64,000 bases of DNA, from the NCBI RefSeq assembly GCF_000805335.1, contig NZ_KN708638.1, positions 5,616,776 through 5,680,775 of the forward strand, read 5' to 3'. The notes under the pieces are model-generated. The model searched no databases, was not told the DNA's origin, and saw only the letters and a list, made by a program, of their open reading frames with translations. The stretch comes from Streptomyces sp. CT34. Lineage in GTDB: Bacteria; Actinomycetota; Actinomycetes; Streptomycetales; Streptomycetaceae. Numbering within the stretch: position 1 is the first letter of the stretch; each line of letters starts with the position of its first letter. This document shows, piece by piece, positions 18,005 through 30,174 of this stretch. The position numbers and the translations under genes were made by a program.

Positions 18005-18652
18005 ATGGCACGGCGATACGACTGCAGCGACGCGACCGACCGCGCGACCGGTCTGCGTGAGGCCGCCTCGGCCGTCCGCCGCGGTGAGCTGGTCGTGCTG
18101 CCGACCGACACCGTCTACGGCGTCGGCGCGGACGCCTTCAGCTCCGAGGCCGTCGGTGATCTGCTGGAGGCCAAGGGCCGCGGCCGGGGGATGCCCACCC
18201 CGGTCCTGGTCGGGTCCCCCAACACCCTGCACGGGCTCGTCACCGAGTTCTCCGAGCAGGCGTGGGAGCTGGTCGACGCCTTCTGGCCGGGTGCGCTGAC
18301 CCTCGTCGCCAAGCACCAGCCGTCGCTGACCTGGGACCTGGGCGAGACCCGCGGCACGGTCGCGGTGCGGATGCCGCTGCACCCCGTCGCGATCGAGCTG
18401 CTCAACGAGTTCGGCCCGATGGCGGTCTCCAGCGCCAACCTCACCGGCCACCCCTCCCCGCAGGACTGCGACGCCGCCCAGGAGATGCTGGGCGACTCGG
18501 TCTCCGTCTACCTCGACGGCGGCCCGACGCCCGCCGCCGTGCCGTCCTCGATCGTGGACGTGACCGGCCCGGTCCCGGTGCTGCTGCGCACCGGCGCGAT
18601 CAGCGCGGAGGAGCTGCGCAAGGTGGTACCCGAGCTCGAGGTGGCGAATTGA
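18005..18652 (+). CDS. tsaC: L-threonylcarbamoyladenylate synthase (TsaC/Sua5 type)
   Basis: This 215-residue enzyme makes threonylcarbamoyl-AMP for t6A37 modification of ANN-decoding tRNAs. The YrdC fold is complete: GELVVLPTDTVYGVGADA, the KGRGRGMPTPVLVG basic patch and FGPMAVSSANLTGHPS. It is the short TsaC form with no Sua5 C-terminal domain. AGGAGG precedes the ATG. Its stop overlaps the phosphatase-like gene by one base, so the two are coupled. Confidence 0.92.
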   Translation: MARRYDCSDATDRATGLREAASAVRRGELVVLPTDTVYGVGADAFSSEAVGDLLEAKGRGRGMPTPVLVGSPNTLHGLVTEFSEQAWELVDAFWPGALTLVAKHQPSLTWDLGETRGTVAVRMPLHPVAIELLNEFGPMAVSSANLTGHPSPQDCDAAQEMLGDSVSVYLDGGPTPAAVPSSIVDVTGPVPVLLRTGAISAEELRKVVPELEVAN

Positions 18653-19359
18653 TGCCGCCCCTGGGGCGTGGCATAGCGGGACCCGGCGACGACACCTTCC
18701 CCTCCGCAGCCCTTACGTCCCCCTCGCCGCCTTCGCCCGCCTCCGCCACGTTCCGGATCCTCCACGTCAGCACCGGCAACGTCTGCCGCTCGCCGATCAC
18801 CGAGCGGCTGCACCGGCATGCCCTGGAGGAGCGGCTCGGCGACGGCGGGGCCTGCGGGCTGCTCGTGGAGAGCGCGGGCACCTGGGGCCATGAGGGCGCG
18901 CCCATGGAGGCGCACGCCGCGACCGTGCTCGCCGACTACGGCGCGGATCCGGCCGGCTTCATCGGCCGCGAGCTGCTCGACGAGCACGTCATCCGGGCCG
19001 ACCTGGTGCTGACCGCCACCCGCGACCACCGCGCCCAGGTCATCTCCATGGGCCACTCCGCCGGGCTGCGCACCTTCACGCTCAAGGAGTTCAACCGGCT
19101 GGTACGGGCCATAGACCCCGCCACGCTCCCGGCACCCGACCCGGAGCTCCCCGGCGGGGGGCTGGTCGAGCGCGCCCGCGCACTGGTGGGCGCCGCCGCC
19201 GCGCTGCGCGGCTGGCTGCTGGCGCCCAACCCGGAGTCCGACGAGGTCTACGACCCCTACGGCGCCCCCATCACCTTCTTCCGCTCCATCGGCGACGAGA
19301 TCAACCAGGCCCTCGACCCGGTCGTCACCGCCCTCACCGGGGTCCCGGCACCCGCATAG
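18652..19359 (+). CDS. Low-molecular-weight protein-tyrosine-phosphatase-like protein with Ser replacing the catalytic Cys
   Basis: The 235-residue protein has an LMW-PTP fold after a disordered N-terminal stretch of about 33 residues. The signature loop reads HVSTGNVCRSP: residue 40, where the C(x5)R nucleophile belongs, is Ser (AGC), while Cys45 and Arg46 are kept. The general-acid loop near the C-terminus (VYDPYGAP) is intact. As read it should bind but not hydrolyse phosphotyrosine by the usual mechanism. It could be a phospho-binding or non-canonical enzyme. The ATG overlaps the tsaC stop (TGATG), so the two are co-translated. Confidence 0.8.
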   Translation: MPPLGRGIAGPGDDTFPSAALTSPSPPSPASATFRILHVSTGNVCRSPITERLHRHALEERLGDGGACGLLVESAGTWGHEGAPMEAHAATVLADYGADPAGFIGRELLDEHVIRADLVLTATRDHRAQVISMGHSAGLRTFTLKEFNRLVRAIDPATLPAPDPELPGGGLVERARALVGAAAALRGWLLAPNPESDEVYDPYGAPITFFRSIGDEINQALDPVVTALTGVPAPA

Positions 19360-19573
19360 TGGCCGCCCGGCGGGCCGTGACCGCGCCCCGGAAGGGCCTG
19401 GACGCCCCCTGGCGGTCCCGCGGCCGGGACCTGGCCCCCGATGGCCCGTACACCGCGCCCGATCGCTGAGCCGCGCCTACATTGGGATTAGGGCCTGCCC
19501 GGCGGATCGGGGCCGGACCGGCCCGGGGCACGCGCGGCGTGCCCTGGTCCCCGTACGAGGCCCGGAGCCAGCG

Positions 19574-20962
19574 ATGCCCGCCACCACCGCGTCACCCCGC
19601 AGCCAGTCGCCGGCCGACCCCGTCCGGGCCCCCGCACCCGCGGCCCCGGGACCGGCCGAGACCATCGAGGACCGGGCGCGGGCCGCGGCCCGCGACGCGG
19701 TCACCCGGCCGCCCGGCTCACCGGACTTCGCGGCGCTGCTGCGGCAGGACCCGGAGATCGCCGGGGTGCTGCTGGGGGAGAGCGCCCGGCAGCGCGACGG
19801 ACTCCAGCTGATCGCCGCGGAGAACTTCACCTCGCCCGCCGTACTCGCCGCCCTGGGCTCGCCGTTGGGCAACAAATACGCCGAGGGCTATCCGGGCGCC
19901 CGGCACCACGGCGGCTGCGAGATCGTCGACCTCGCCGAGCGGATCGCGGTGGAGCGCGCCAAGGCCCTGTTCGGCGCCGAACACGCCAACGTCCAGGCCC
20001 ACTCCGGGTCTTCGGCCGTACTGGCCGCCTACGCCGCCCTGCTGCGCCCCGGGGACGCCGTCCTGGCGATGTCCCTGCCGCACGGCGGACACCTCACCCA
20101 CGGATCCCCGGCCAACTTCTCCGGCCGGTGGTTCGACTTCACCGGTTACGGCGTCGACGAGGAGACCGGGCTGCTGGATTACGGCGCGATCCGCGCGCTG
20201 GCCCGCGAAAGCCGTCCCAAAGCCATTGTCTGCGGCTCGATTTGCTATCCCCGGCACATCGACTACGCCGCGTTCCGCGACATCGCCGACGAGACCGGCG
20301 CGTATCTGATCGCCGATGTGGCGCACCCGATAGGGCTCATCGCGGGCGGCGCGGCGCCCAGCCCGGTCCCGTACGCCGATGTGGTGTGCGCCACCACCCA
20401 CAAGGTGCTGCGCGGGCCGCGCGGCGGGATGATCCTGTGCGGGGCGCGGCTGGCCGAGCGGATCGACCGCGCGGTGTTCCCGTTCACCCAGGGGGGCGCG
20501 CAGATGAACGCGGTCGCCGCCAAGGCCGTCGCCTTCGCCGAGGCCGCGACGCCCGCGTTCGCCGCGTACGCCCATCAGGTGACCGCCAACGCCCGCACCC
20601 TCGCCGCCGCGCTGGCCGCCCAGGGCCTGGTGATCACCACCGGCGGCACCGACACCCACCTGATCACCGCGGACTCCGCCCCGCTCGGGGTGGACGCGCG
20701 CACCGCCCGGGGCCGGCTGGCCGCCGCCGGGATCGTGCTGGACACCTGCGCGCTGCCGTGCGCCGGCGCGCCCGGGAAGCGCGGGGCGCGCCCGACCGGC
20801 ATCCGGCTGGGCACCGCCGCGGTGACGACCCAGGGGATGGGCGAGGCCGAGATGCACCGGATCGCCGAGCTGATCGGGGCGGCGCTGCGGGAGGACCGGG
20901 AGGCCCGCGCCGACACCGCCGCGCTGGTGCACCGCTTCCCGCCATATCCGGATCAGGACTGA
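19574..20962 (+). CDS. glyA: Divergent serine hydroxymethyltransferase paralog
   Basis: SHMT interconverts serine and glycine with tetrahydrofolate. The 462-residue protein has a 45-residue Pro/Ala extension, then the PLP enzyme with Lys277 in TTHKVLRGPRGG and the ring-stacking Asp248 in IADVAHPIGL. Compared with E. coli GlyA it changes two active-site blocks: LIASENYTS becomes LIAAENFTS (Ala82), and the RYYGGCE tyrosines become His111-His112 in ARHHGGCE. These tyrosines take part in substrate handling in the family, so the reaction or substrate may differ. Streptomyces usually has another, canonical glyA elsewhere. It stands alone between the phosphatase-like gene and wecA. Confidence 0.82.
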   Translation: MPATTASPRSQSPADPVRAPAPAAPGPAETIEDRARAAARDAVTRPPGSPDFAALLRQDPEIAGVLLGESARQRDGLQLIAAENFTSPAVLAALGSPLGNKYAEGYPGARHHGGCEIVDLAERIAVERAKALFGAEHANVQAHSGSSAVLAAYAALLRPGDAVLAMSLPHGGHLTHGSPANFSGRWFDFTGYGVDEETGLLDYGAIRALARESRPKAIVCGSICYPRHIDYAAFRDIADETGAYLIADVAHPIGLIAGGAAPSPVPYADVVCATTHKVLRGPRGGMILCGARLAERIDRAVFPFTQGGAQMNAVAAKAVAFAEAATPAFAAYAHQVTANARTLAAALAAQGLVITTGGTDTHLITADSAPLGVDARTARGRLAAAGIVLDTCALPCAGAPGKRGARPTGIRLGTAAVTTQGMGEAEMHRIAELIGAALREDREARADTAALVHRFPPYPDQD

Positions 20963-21072
20963 TCCGGGAACCGTTCACGGACCGGGTGCGTCTGTTCCTG
21001 TATTCACGGCCAGGGGGCTGACACGCATAAGGTGTGGGGCTGTGATGGCCAGCTATCTCTATGGGGCAGCCC

Positions 21073-22398
21073 GTGCGTGAATACCTGCTGACGCTGTGCG
21101 TCACGGCCGCGGTGACCTACCTGCTGACCGGGCCGGTACGGAAGTTCGCGATCGCGGCCGGTGCGATGCCGGAGATCCGCGCGCGTGACGTGCACCGCGA
21201 GCCGACGCCGCGGCTCGGCGGTATCGCGATGTTCGGCGGACTGTGCGCGGGACTGCTGGTCGCCGGGCATCTGACCAACCTCAAGAGCGTCTTCGAGACC
21301 AACGAGCCGCGGGCGCTGCTGTCGGGCGCCGCGCTGATCTGGATCCTCGGCGTGCTCGACGACAAGTGGGGCGTGGACGCGCTGGTCAAGCTCGGCGGCC
21401 AGATGATCGCCGCGGGCGTGATGGTCCTTCAGGGCCTGACGATCCTGTACCTCCCGGTCCCCGGCATCGGTACGGTCGCGCTGACGCCCATGCAGGGCAC
21501 CCTGCTGACCGTCGCGCTGGTCGTGATCACCATCAACGCGGTGAACTTCGTCGACGGCCTGGACGGCCTGGCGTCCGGCATGGTGTGCATCGCCGCCGCC
21601 GCGTTCTTCATGTACACCTACCGGCTGTGGTTCGGCTACGGCATCGAGGCCGCCGCCCCGGCCACCCTGTTCTCGGTCGTCCTGATGGGCATGTGCCTGG
21701 GCTTCCTGCCGCACAACATGCACCCGGCGCGGATCTTCATGGGCGACTCCGGATCGATGCTGATCGGCCTGGTGATGGCCGCCGGCGCGGTCTCGCTGAC
21801 CGGCCAGGTCGATCCGGACCTGCTCAACCAGAAGGCGGGCGGTCTGCGCGAGGCGACCCACGCGATGGTGCCGGTCTACATCCCGCTGCTGCTCCCGCTG
21901 ACGATCATCGCGGTGCCGATCGCCGACCTGTTTCTGGCCATTGTGCGGCGCACGTGGAAGGGCCAGTCGCCGTTCGCCGCGGACCGCGGGCATCTGCACC
22001 ACCGGCTGCTGGAGATCGGTCATTCGCACAGCCGCGCGGTGCTGATCATGTACTTCTGGTCGGCGCTGATCGCGTTCGGCGCGGTGGCCTACTCGGCGAA
22101 CGACGCCAGCATGTGGATCGTCCTGGGCATCGTGCTGCTCAGCGCGGTCGGCCTGGTGCTGCTCCTGCTGCCGCGCTTCACGCCGCGCGCCCCGCGCTGG
22201 GCGGAGCGGATGGTTCCGCCGCGTTACCGCCGGGTCGCGAGCGGGCCGGTGGCGGCCGTCGCGGCGGCCGGTACGGAGTCCGCGGAGGCGCCCTCGCAGG
22301 AGCGGCGGCCGGCGATTCCGCCGGGCATCCACGGCGCCACCGCGATCGGCGACCGGTCACGCTTCGTGGATCGCCGCAAGGCGGGGAGTCATCACTGA
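21073..22398 (+). CDS. wecA: WecA/TagO/MraY-type undecaprenyl-phosphate sugar-1-phosphate transferase
   Basis: The enzyme loads a sugar phosphate, probably GlcNAc-1-P, on undecaprenyl phosphate to start cell-wall glycopolymer synthesis. It is a polytopic protein of 441 residues with about 11 membrane segments. Motifs are PTPRLGGIAMF, LGVLDDKWGVDAL, NFVDGLDGLASG, IFMGDSGSMLIG and the DRGHLHHRLLEIG loop that separates WecA from MraY. The GTG at 21073 fits the family N-terminus REYLLTLCV; the frame begins with an ATG at 21061. It precedes atpI, as rfe does in mycobacteria. A soluble tail of about 60 residues follows the last helix. Confidence 0.88.
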   Translation: MREYLLTLCVTAAVTYLLTGPVRKFAIAAGAMPEIRARDVHREPTPRLGGIAMFGGLCAGLLVAGHLTNLKSVFETNEPRALLSGAALIWILGVLDDKWGVDALVKLGGQMIAAGVMVLQGLTILYLPVPGIGTVALTPMQGTLLTVALVVITINAVNFVDGLDGLASGMVCIAAAAFFMYTYRLWFGYGIEAAAPATLFSVVLMGMCLGFLPHNMHPARIFMGDSGSMLIGLVMAAGAVSLTGQVDPDLLNQKAGGLREATHAMVPVYIPLLLPLTIIAVPIADLFLAIVRRTWKGQSPFAADRGHLHHRLLEIGHSHSRAVLIMYFWSALIAFGAVAYSANDASMWIVLGIVLLSAVGLVLLLLPRFTPRAPRWAERMVPPRYRRVASGPVAAVAAAGTESAEAPSQERRPAIPPGIHGATAIGDRSRFVDRRKAGSHH

Positions 22399-22682
22399 GT
22401 GGTGCGACGTCCCCCGAACGTGCGCTGGGAATCGGGACAGTTGACCCGATACCAGACAATCCGCTGCCTGTCAGTGCACCAACGCGCAGGTTCACGCTCA
22501 GGTGTGACAGGGTCCACACGAACCAGGTAAAGACCTCATCAAATAGTTTGTGATACCGTTCACGAAACCCGGCGACAGAGCCGAAGGACCGTAGTGCGAC
22601 GGCCCTTTGGCCTCAGGTTCTTCCTCAGGCCGGGTCTACGCTCGTCCCTGACGAACACCCCACCCTTTGCCGGAGCGCCGCC
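22399..22682 (+). promoter_or_regulatory. Probable promoter region of the atp operon
   Basis: This 284-base region lies between wecA and atpI and holds no gene. An AT-enriched stretch CATCAAATAGTTTGTGATACC at about 22537-22557 is the only promoter-like segment; TAGTTT or GATACC could be the -10 box but I see no clear -35. Assignment as the atp promoter rests on position. Confidence 0.3.
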
Positions 22683-23120
22683 ATGCAGTCGAATGACGCC
22701 CGACTACTCCTTCACGCCGTTGTGCCCACCCTCGCCACCGGCGCGATCGCCGCTGCCGTGAGCGGTGCGGTCGCGGGCGGGACGGGAGCGATCGGCGCCG
22801 TCGTCGGCACCGTGCTGGTGGTGCTGGTGATGGGCGCCGGACTCGTTGTCCTGCAGCAGACCGCCAAGAAGCTTCCGCAGTTGTTCCAGATGATGGGCCT
22901 GCTGCTGTACACGGTGCAGATTCTGTTCGTGGCGGTGTTCCTCATCGCCTTCAAGGGCACAACGCTCTTCGACACCAAGGCATTTGCGTTCACCTTGCTC
23001 GCGGCCACCCTCGTATGGATCGCGGCGCAGACCCGCGGGCATATGAAGGCGAAGATTCTGTACGTGGACCCCGACTCCGCGGACGCCAAGAAGGCGGAGA
23101 CGGCGGGGTCGCCGACGTGA
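22683..23120 (+). CDS. atpI: AtpI-like ATP synthase membrane protein
   Basis: This 145-residue protein has four predicted membrane helices (about residues 10-30, 35-57, 72-92 and 98-116), with an acidic/lysine tail (DPDSADAKKAE). It is in the position of atpI, whose product helps c-ring or Mg handling in some bacteria; actinobacterial versions are poorly conserved. GGAG precedes the ATG. It is first in the ATP synthase operon but is separated from atpB by 264 bp, so it may have partly separate expression. Confidence 0.8.
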   Translation: MQSNDARLLLHAVVPTLATGAIAAAVSGAVAGGTGAIGAVVGTVLVVLVMGAGLVVLQQTAKKLPQLFQMMGLLLYTVQILFVAVFLIAFKGTTLFDTKAFAFTLLAATLVWIAAQTRGHMKAKILYVDPDSADAKKAETAGSPT

Positions 23121-23384
23121 CACGTAGGGCCGAGATAAATGGCCTCATGCGGGCCTGCTATCGTCCGGTGCCAACTGCGGCGCAGATGGCGCAGGCGGCT
23201 GAGCTCCCAGATTCCACGCGATGGAACGGGCAGTTCTCGCGGCCGATGCCTGTGATCCGGTCCGGCCTCGCGCCGACCAGCCGCCCCCTAATCCGTAAGA
23301 CCAGTCCAGTGCCGCTCCGTGGCTCAACGCCGCGCCGACACAACGAGGTTGCCGTACCCATGCGCCACGCTGAAGGAGCTCGCG

Positions 23385-24194
23385 GTGAGTGCTGAAACGA
23401 TGCTCGCCTTCGAGACCGACTGCCACATCTTTTCCGGGTGCGGCTTTGATGCTCCCGGGCTTCATAACTTCGTCTTCGAGCCGCTCTTCACCATCGGCGG
23501 CTTCGAGTTCAACAAGCCGATGCTGCTGGCCGTGCTCAGCACGGTCGTTGTGGTGTGGTTCTTCTGGGCTGCATTCGGCCGGGCGAAGGTGGTTCCCGGA
23601 AAGCTCCAGATGATCGGCGAGGCGGGCTATGACTTCGTGCGCCGCGGGCTCGTTTACGACGCGCTGGGGAAGAAGGAGGGCGACAAGTACGTCCCCTTCA
23701 TGGTCTCGCTGTTCTTCTTCGTGTGGATCATGAACCTCTGGTCGATCATTCCGGTCGCCCAGTTCCCGGTGACGTCGATCATCGCTTTCCCCGCGGGCCT
23801 CGCCGCGATCGTCTACATCCTGTGGGTCTCCCTCACCTTCAAGAAGCACGGCTTCGTCGGCGCCTTCAAGAACTTCACCGGCTATGACAAGTCGCTCGGC
23901 TGGGTCCTGCCGCTGCTGATGGCCATCGAGCTTCTCTCGAACCTGATCATCCGGCCGTTCACCCACGCGGTACGACTCTTCGCGAACATGTTTGCGGGCC
24001 ACCTGCTGATCGTGATGTTCACCGTCGCGAGCTGGTACCTGATGAACGGCATCGGCTTCGCCTACGCCGGGGCCTCGTTCCTCATGACCCTCCTGATGAC
24101 GGCCTTCGAGCTGTTCATCCAGGCCGTCCAGGCGTACATCTTCGTCCTTCTGGCCTGCAACTACGTCCAGGGCGCGCTCGCCGAGCACCACTGA
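23385..24194 (+). CDS. atpB: ATP synthase Fo subunit a
   Basis: Subunit a forms the proton half-channels next to the c-ring. The 269-residue protein has 5-6 membrane helices and the essential stator Arg in FTHAVRLFANMFAGHLL, followed by the ending helix ELFIQAVQAYIFVLLACNY. The frame runs upstream to 23319, but the GTG at 23385 has AAGGAG seven bases before it and gives the family-like N-terminus ending in LAFETDCHIF. It heads the atpBEFHAGDC series. Confidence 0.95.
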   Translation: MSAETMLAFETDCHIFSGCGFDAPGLHNFVFEPLFTIGGFEFNKPMLLAVLSTVVVVWFFWAAFGRAKVVPGKLQMIGEAGYDFVRRGLVYDALGKKEGDKYVPFMVSLFFFVWIMNLWSIIPVAQFPVTSIIAFPAGLAAIVYILWVSLTFKKHGFVGAFKNFTGYDKSLGWVLPLLMAIELLSNLIIRPFTHAVRLFANMFAGHLLIVMFTVASWYLMNGIGFAYAGASFLMTLLMTAFELFIQAVQAYIFVLLACNYVQGALAEHH

Positions 24195-24270
24195 GCACCC
24201 CGCCTCCCACCCCAACAGCTGTCCGGTGGCCAACCCCCACCGGTACGTGAAACGAGAAGGAAGTAACGGC

Positions 24271-24540
24271 ATGTCCGCTGCTCTCGAGATGGTCAACCAC
24301 CTCGCCGCCGCCGGTGACAACGCGAAGACCACGGTCGTCGGCAACGTCGCCTCGATCGGTTACGGTCTCGCCGCCATCGGCCCCGGCGTCGGCGTCGGCA
24401 TCATCTTCGGTAACGGCACCCAGGCCCTGGCCCGCCAGCCCGAGGCCGCCGGCCTGATCCGCACCAACCAGATCATGGGTTTCGCCTTCTGTGAGGCTCT
24501 CGCCCTGATCGGCATCGTCATGGGCTTCGTTTACAAGTAA
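24271..24540 (+). CDS. atpE: ATP synthase Fo subunit c
   Basis: Subunit c makes the rotating ring. The 89-residue protein has two helices around the polar loop ALARQPEAAGLIR, and the proton carrier Glu75 in GFAFCEALALIG. It carries about 25 residues before helix 1 (MSAALEMVNHLAAAGDNAKT), longer than the roughly 76-residue c subunits I recall from other Streptomyces. The ATG at 24271 follows GAGAAGGAAG. Confidence 0.95.
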   Translation: MSAALEMVNHLAAAGDNAKTTVVGNVASIGYGLAAIGPGVGVGIIFGNGTQALARQPEAAGLIRTNQIMGFAFCEALALIGIVMGFVYK

Positions 24541-24581
24541 ACGAAACTCCTCGACTATCCATTCAGACGGAAGGCACTGAT

Positions 24582-25145
24582 GTGAACGCCCTGAACTTGG
24601 CGGTGGAGGTTCCTGAGAACCCCCTGGTCCCGCCGATTCCGGAGCTGGTCATCGGCCTGATCGCTTTCTTCATCGTCTTCGGCTTCCTCGCCAAGAAGCT
24701 CCTCCCGAACATCAACAAGGTTCTGGACGAGCGCCGGGCGCAGATCGAAGGCCGGATCGAGGATGCCGAGGCGACTCAGGCCGAGGCGCAGCAGGTTCTC
24801 GCGGACTACCGGGCCCAGCTCGCCGATGCTCGCCACGAGGCCGCGCGTCTGCGCCAGGAGGCGCAGGAGCAGGGCGCGACGCTCATCGCCGAGATGCGCG
24901 CCGAGGGCCAGCGGCAGCGTGAGGAGATCATCGCCGCCGGTCACGCCCAGATCGAGGCGGACCGCAAGGCGGCGGGTCAGGCGCTGCGCCAGGACGTGGG
25001 CAAGCTCGCCACCGAACTGGCCGGCAAGCTCGTCGGGGAGTCCCTCGAGGACCACGCCCGCCAGAGCCGGACCATCGACCGCTTCCTCGACGAGCTCGAA
25101 GCGAAGGCGGCGTCCGACGCGACGAAGGCTGAGGCCGGCCGATGA
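24582..25145 (+). CDS. atpF: ATP synthase Fo subunit b
   Basis: Subunit b is the peripheral stalk. The 187-residue protein has one N-terminal membrane helix (about residues 18-40, ELVIGLIAFFIVFGFLAKKL) and a long charged coiled coil. The GTG start follows GGAAGG. Its stop overlaps atpH by four bases (ATGA). Confidence 0.94.
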   Translation: MNALNLAVEVPENPLVPPIPELVIGLIAFFIVFGFLAKKLLPNINKVLDERRAQIEGRIEDAEATQAEAQQVLADYRAQLADARHEAARLRQEAQEQGATLIAEMRAEGQRQREEIIAAGHAQIEADRKAAGQALRQDVGKLATELAGKLVGESLEDHARQSRTIDRFLDELEAKAASDATKAEAGR

Positions 25146-25957
25146 ACGGAGCGAGCCGCGAGGCACTCGCCTCCGCACGCGAGCAGTTCAACGCGCTGAC
25201 GGACCACACCTCCGTCGACGCGGTGACGCTCGCCGAGGAGCTGGCTGCCGTCACCGCTCTGCTCGACCGCGAGGTGTCGCTGCGTCGGGTCCTGACCGAC
25301 CCGGCGCAGGGCGGCGAGGCGCGCGCCCAGCTGGCCGAGCGGCTGCTCGGCGGCCAGGTCGGCGAGGCGACTCTCGACCTGGTGACCGGCATGGTCCGCT
25401 CCCGCTGGTCGCGCTCGCGCGACCTGCCGGACGCGATCGAGGAGCTGGCCTACAGCGCCGACCTCGTCGCGGCCCAGCGGGACGGCCGGCTCGACGACGT
25501 CGAGGACGAGCTGTTCCGGTTCGGCCGCATCGTCGCGTCCAGCGGTGAGCTGCGCCGCGCGCTGACGGACCGCAACGCGACAGCCGCTGCCAAGACGGAG
25601 CTGCTGCGCACGCTGCTGGGCGGCCGGGCCAACCCGGTCACCGAGCGCCTGGTGATCCGTCTTGTCGCACAGCCGCGGGGCCGTAGCCTGGAGGCAGGGC
25701 TCGATGCCCTCTCCAAGCTGGCGGCGGCCCGCCGGGACCGGATGGTCGCGGTGGTCACCTCCGCGGTGCCGCTCAGCGAAGGGCAGCGGCAGCGTCTCGG
25801 CGCCGCCCTGGCCGAGCTGTACGGACGGCAGATCCACCTGAACCTCGACGTGGACCCCGAGGTCCGCGGCGGCGTCCGGGTACGGATCGGCGACGAGGTC
25901 ATCAACGGGACCATCGCGGAGCGCCTCGAAGAGGCAGCCCGGCGGATGGCCGGCTGA
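25142..25957 (+). CDS. atpH: ATP synthase F1 subunit delta
   Basis: Delta joins the peripheral stalk to the top of F1. The protein has 271 residues, longer than the roughly 180 of E. coli delta, as usual in actinobacteria, where an inserted or extended N-terminal part precedes the conserved C-terminus (VVTSAVPLSEGQRQRLGAAL and VDPEVRGGVRVRIGDEVI). It is translationally coupled to atpF by an ATGA overlap and is followed by an unusually long 215-bp gap before atpA. Confidence 0.94.
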   Translation: MNGASREALASAREQFNALTDHTSVDAVTLAEELAAVTALLDREVSLRRVLTDPAQGGEARAQLAERLLGGQVGEATLDLVTGMVRSRWSRSRDLPDAIEELAYSADLVAAQRDGRLDDVEDELFRFGRIVASSGELRRALTDRNATAAAKTELLRTLLGGRANPVTERLVIRLVAQPRGRSLEAGLDALSKLAAARRDRMVAVVTSAVPLSEGQRQRLGAALAELYGRQIHLNLDVDPEVRGGVRVRIGDEVINGTIAERLEEAARRMAG

Positions 25958-26105
25958 CCCAGCCACCAACTCAAGAGCTGCACAACCGGCGGCCGCACAC
26001 CGGACCGGCCGGCCGGACCGAGAGGTCCGGCTGCGGTCCGGAAGACGCCCCGGGAAACAGCACAAGCATGACGGCGGCCCGAGTTGGGCCGTAAGCGGAA
26101 AGCCC

Positions 26106-26126
26106 CTGGGGGGACGAGCCCCCCGG
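26106..26126 (+). other. Short hairpin in the atpH-atpA gap
   Basis: CTGGGGGG (26106-26113) and CCCCCCGG (26119-26126) form an 8-bp stem with an ACGAG loop in the 215-bp gap. It sits 46 bp before the atpA start and could affect mRNA processing or expression ratio between stalk and F1 genes. The gap holds no gene. Confidence 0.35.
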
Positions 26127-26172
26127 ACCCCGCAAGTAACTTCGGGCCCAACAAGGAGAGCAGGGAACCCAG

Positions 26173-27762
<1,590 letters not shown>

Positions 27763-27782
27763 CGACGGAAGGGACCTGATCC

Positions 27783-28703
27783 ATGGGAGCCAAGCTCCGG
27801 GTCTACAAGCGTCGCATCCGCTCCGTCACCGCGACCAAGAAGATCACCAAGGCGATGGAGATGATCGCCGCCTCGCGCGTCGTCAAGGCGCAGCGCCAGG
27901 TGGCGGCGTCGACGCCGTACTCGAGTGAACTGACCCGTGCGGTGACGGCGGTTGCCACGGGTTCGAACACCCAGCACCCGCTGACGACCGAGGCGGAGAA
28001 GCCGACCCGGGCCGCGCTGCTGCTCATCACGAGCGACCGCGGTCTGGCCGGCGGCTACTCCTCCAACGTCATCAAGGCCGCGGACCAGCTCACCGAGCGG
28101 CTGCGGGCGCAGGGCAAGGAGGTCGACGCCTACATCGTCGGGCGCAAGGGTGTGGCGTACTACAGCTTCCGCGAGCGCACGTTCGTGGAGTCGTGGACCG
28201 GCTTCACCGACAACCCGACGTACGCGGACGCGAAGAAGATCGGCGCACCGCTGATCGAGGCCGTCCAGAAGGACACCGCCGAGGGCGGCGTGGACGAACT
28301 CCACATCGTCTACACCGAGTTCATCTCGATGATGACGCAGACCGCGCTCGGCGACCGGCTGCTGCCGCTGTCCCTGGACAAGGCCGCGGCCGAGCCGGAC
28401 GGGCAGGCCAAGGGCGAGATCCTTCCGCTGTTCGACTTCGAGCCGTCGGCCGAGGACGTCCTCGACGCGCTGCTGCCGCGGTACGTCGAGTCGCGGATCT
28501 ACAACGCACTCCTGCAGGCCGCCGCCTCCAAGCACGCCGCCACCCGGCGCGCGATGAAGTCGGCGACCGACAACGCAGAAGAGCTCATCAAGTCGCTCTC
28601 GCGGCTTGCCAACGCGGCCCGACAGGCCGAAATCACCCAGGAAATCAGCGAGATCGTCGGTGGCAGTGCCGCACTGGCCGACGCGACCGCGGGGAGTGAC
28701 TGA
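27783..28703 (+). CDS. atpG: ATP synthase F1 subunit gamma
   Basis: Gamma is the central rotor shaft. The 306-residue protein has the N-terminal coiled-coil helix with RIRSVTATKKITKAMEMIAA, the ITSDRGLAGGYSSNVIK core strand and the C-terminal helix ESRIYNALLQAAASKHAATR that completes the coiled coil. It lies between atpA and atpD with short gaps. Confidence 0.96.
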   Translation: MGAKLRVYKRRIRSVTATKKITKAMEMIAASRVVKAQRQVAASTPYSSELTRAVTAVATGSNTQHPLTTEAEKPTRAALLLITSDRGLAGGYSSNVIKAADQLTERLRAQGKEVDAYIVGRKGVAYYSFRERTFVESWTGFTDNPTYADAKKIGAPLIEAVQKDTAEGGVDELHIVYTEFISMMTQTALGDRLLPLSLDKAAAEPDGQAKGEILPLFDFEPSAEDVLDALLPRYVESRIYNALLQAAASKHAATRRAMKSATDNAEELIKSLSRLANAARQAEITQEISEIVGGSAALADATAGSD

Positions 28704-28708
28704 CAACT

Positions 28709-30163
<1,455 letters not shown>

Positions 30164-30174
30164 CCCGTGCTCCC

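Noticed and set aside
23319..23384. Longer N-terminus for AtpB
   Set aside because: The upstream part lacks family similarity, while GTG 23385 has AAGGAG at good spacing.
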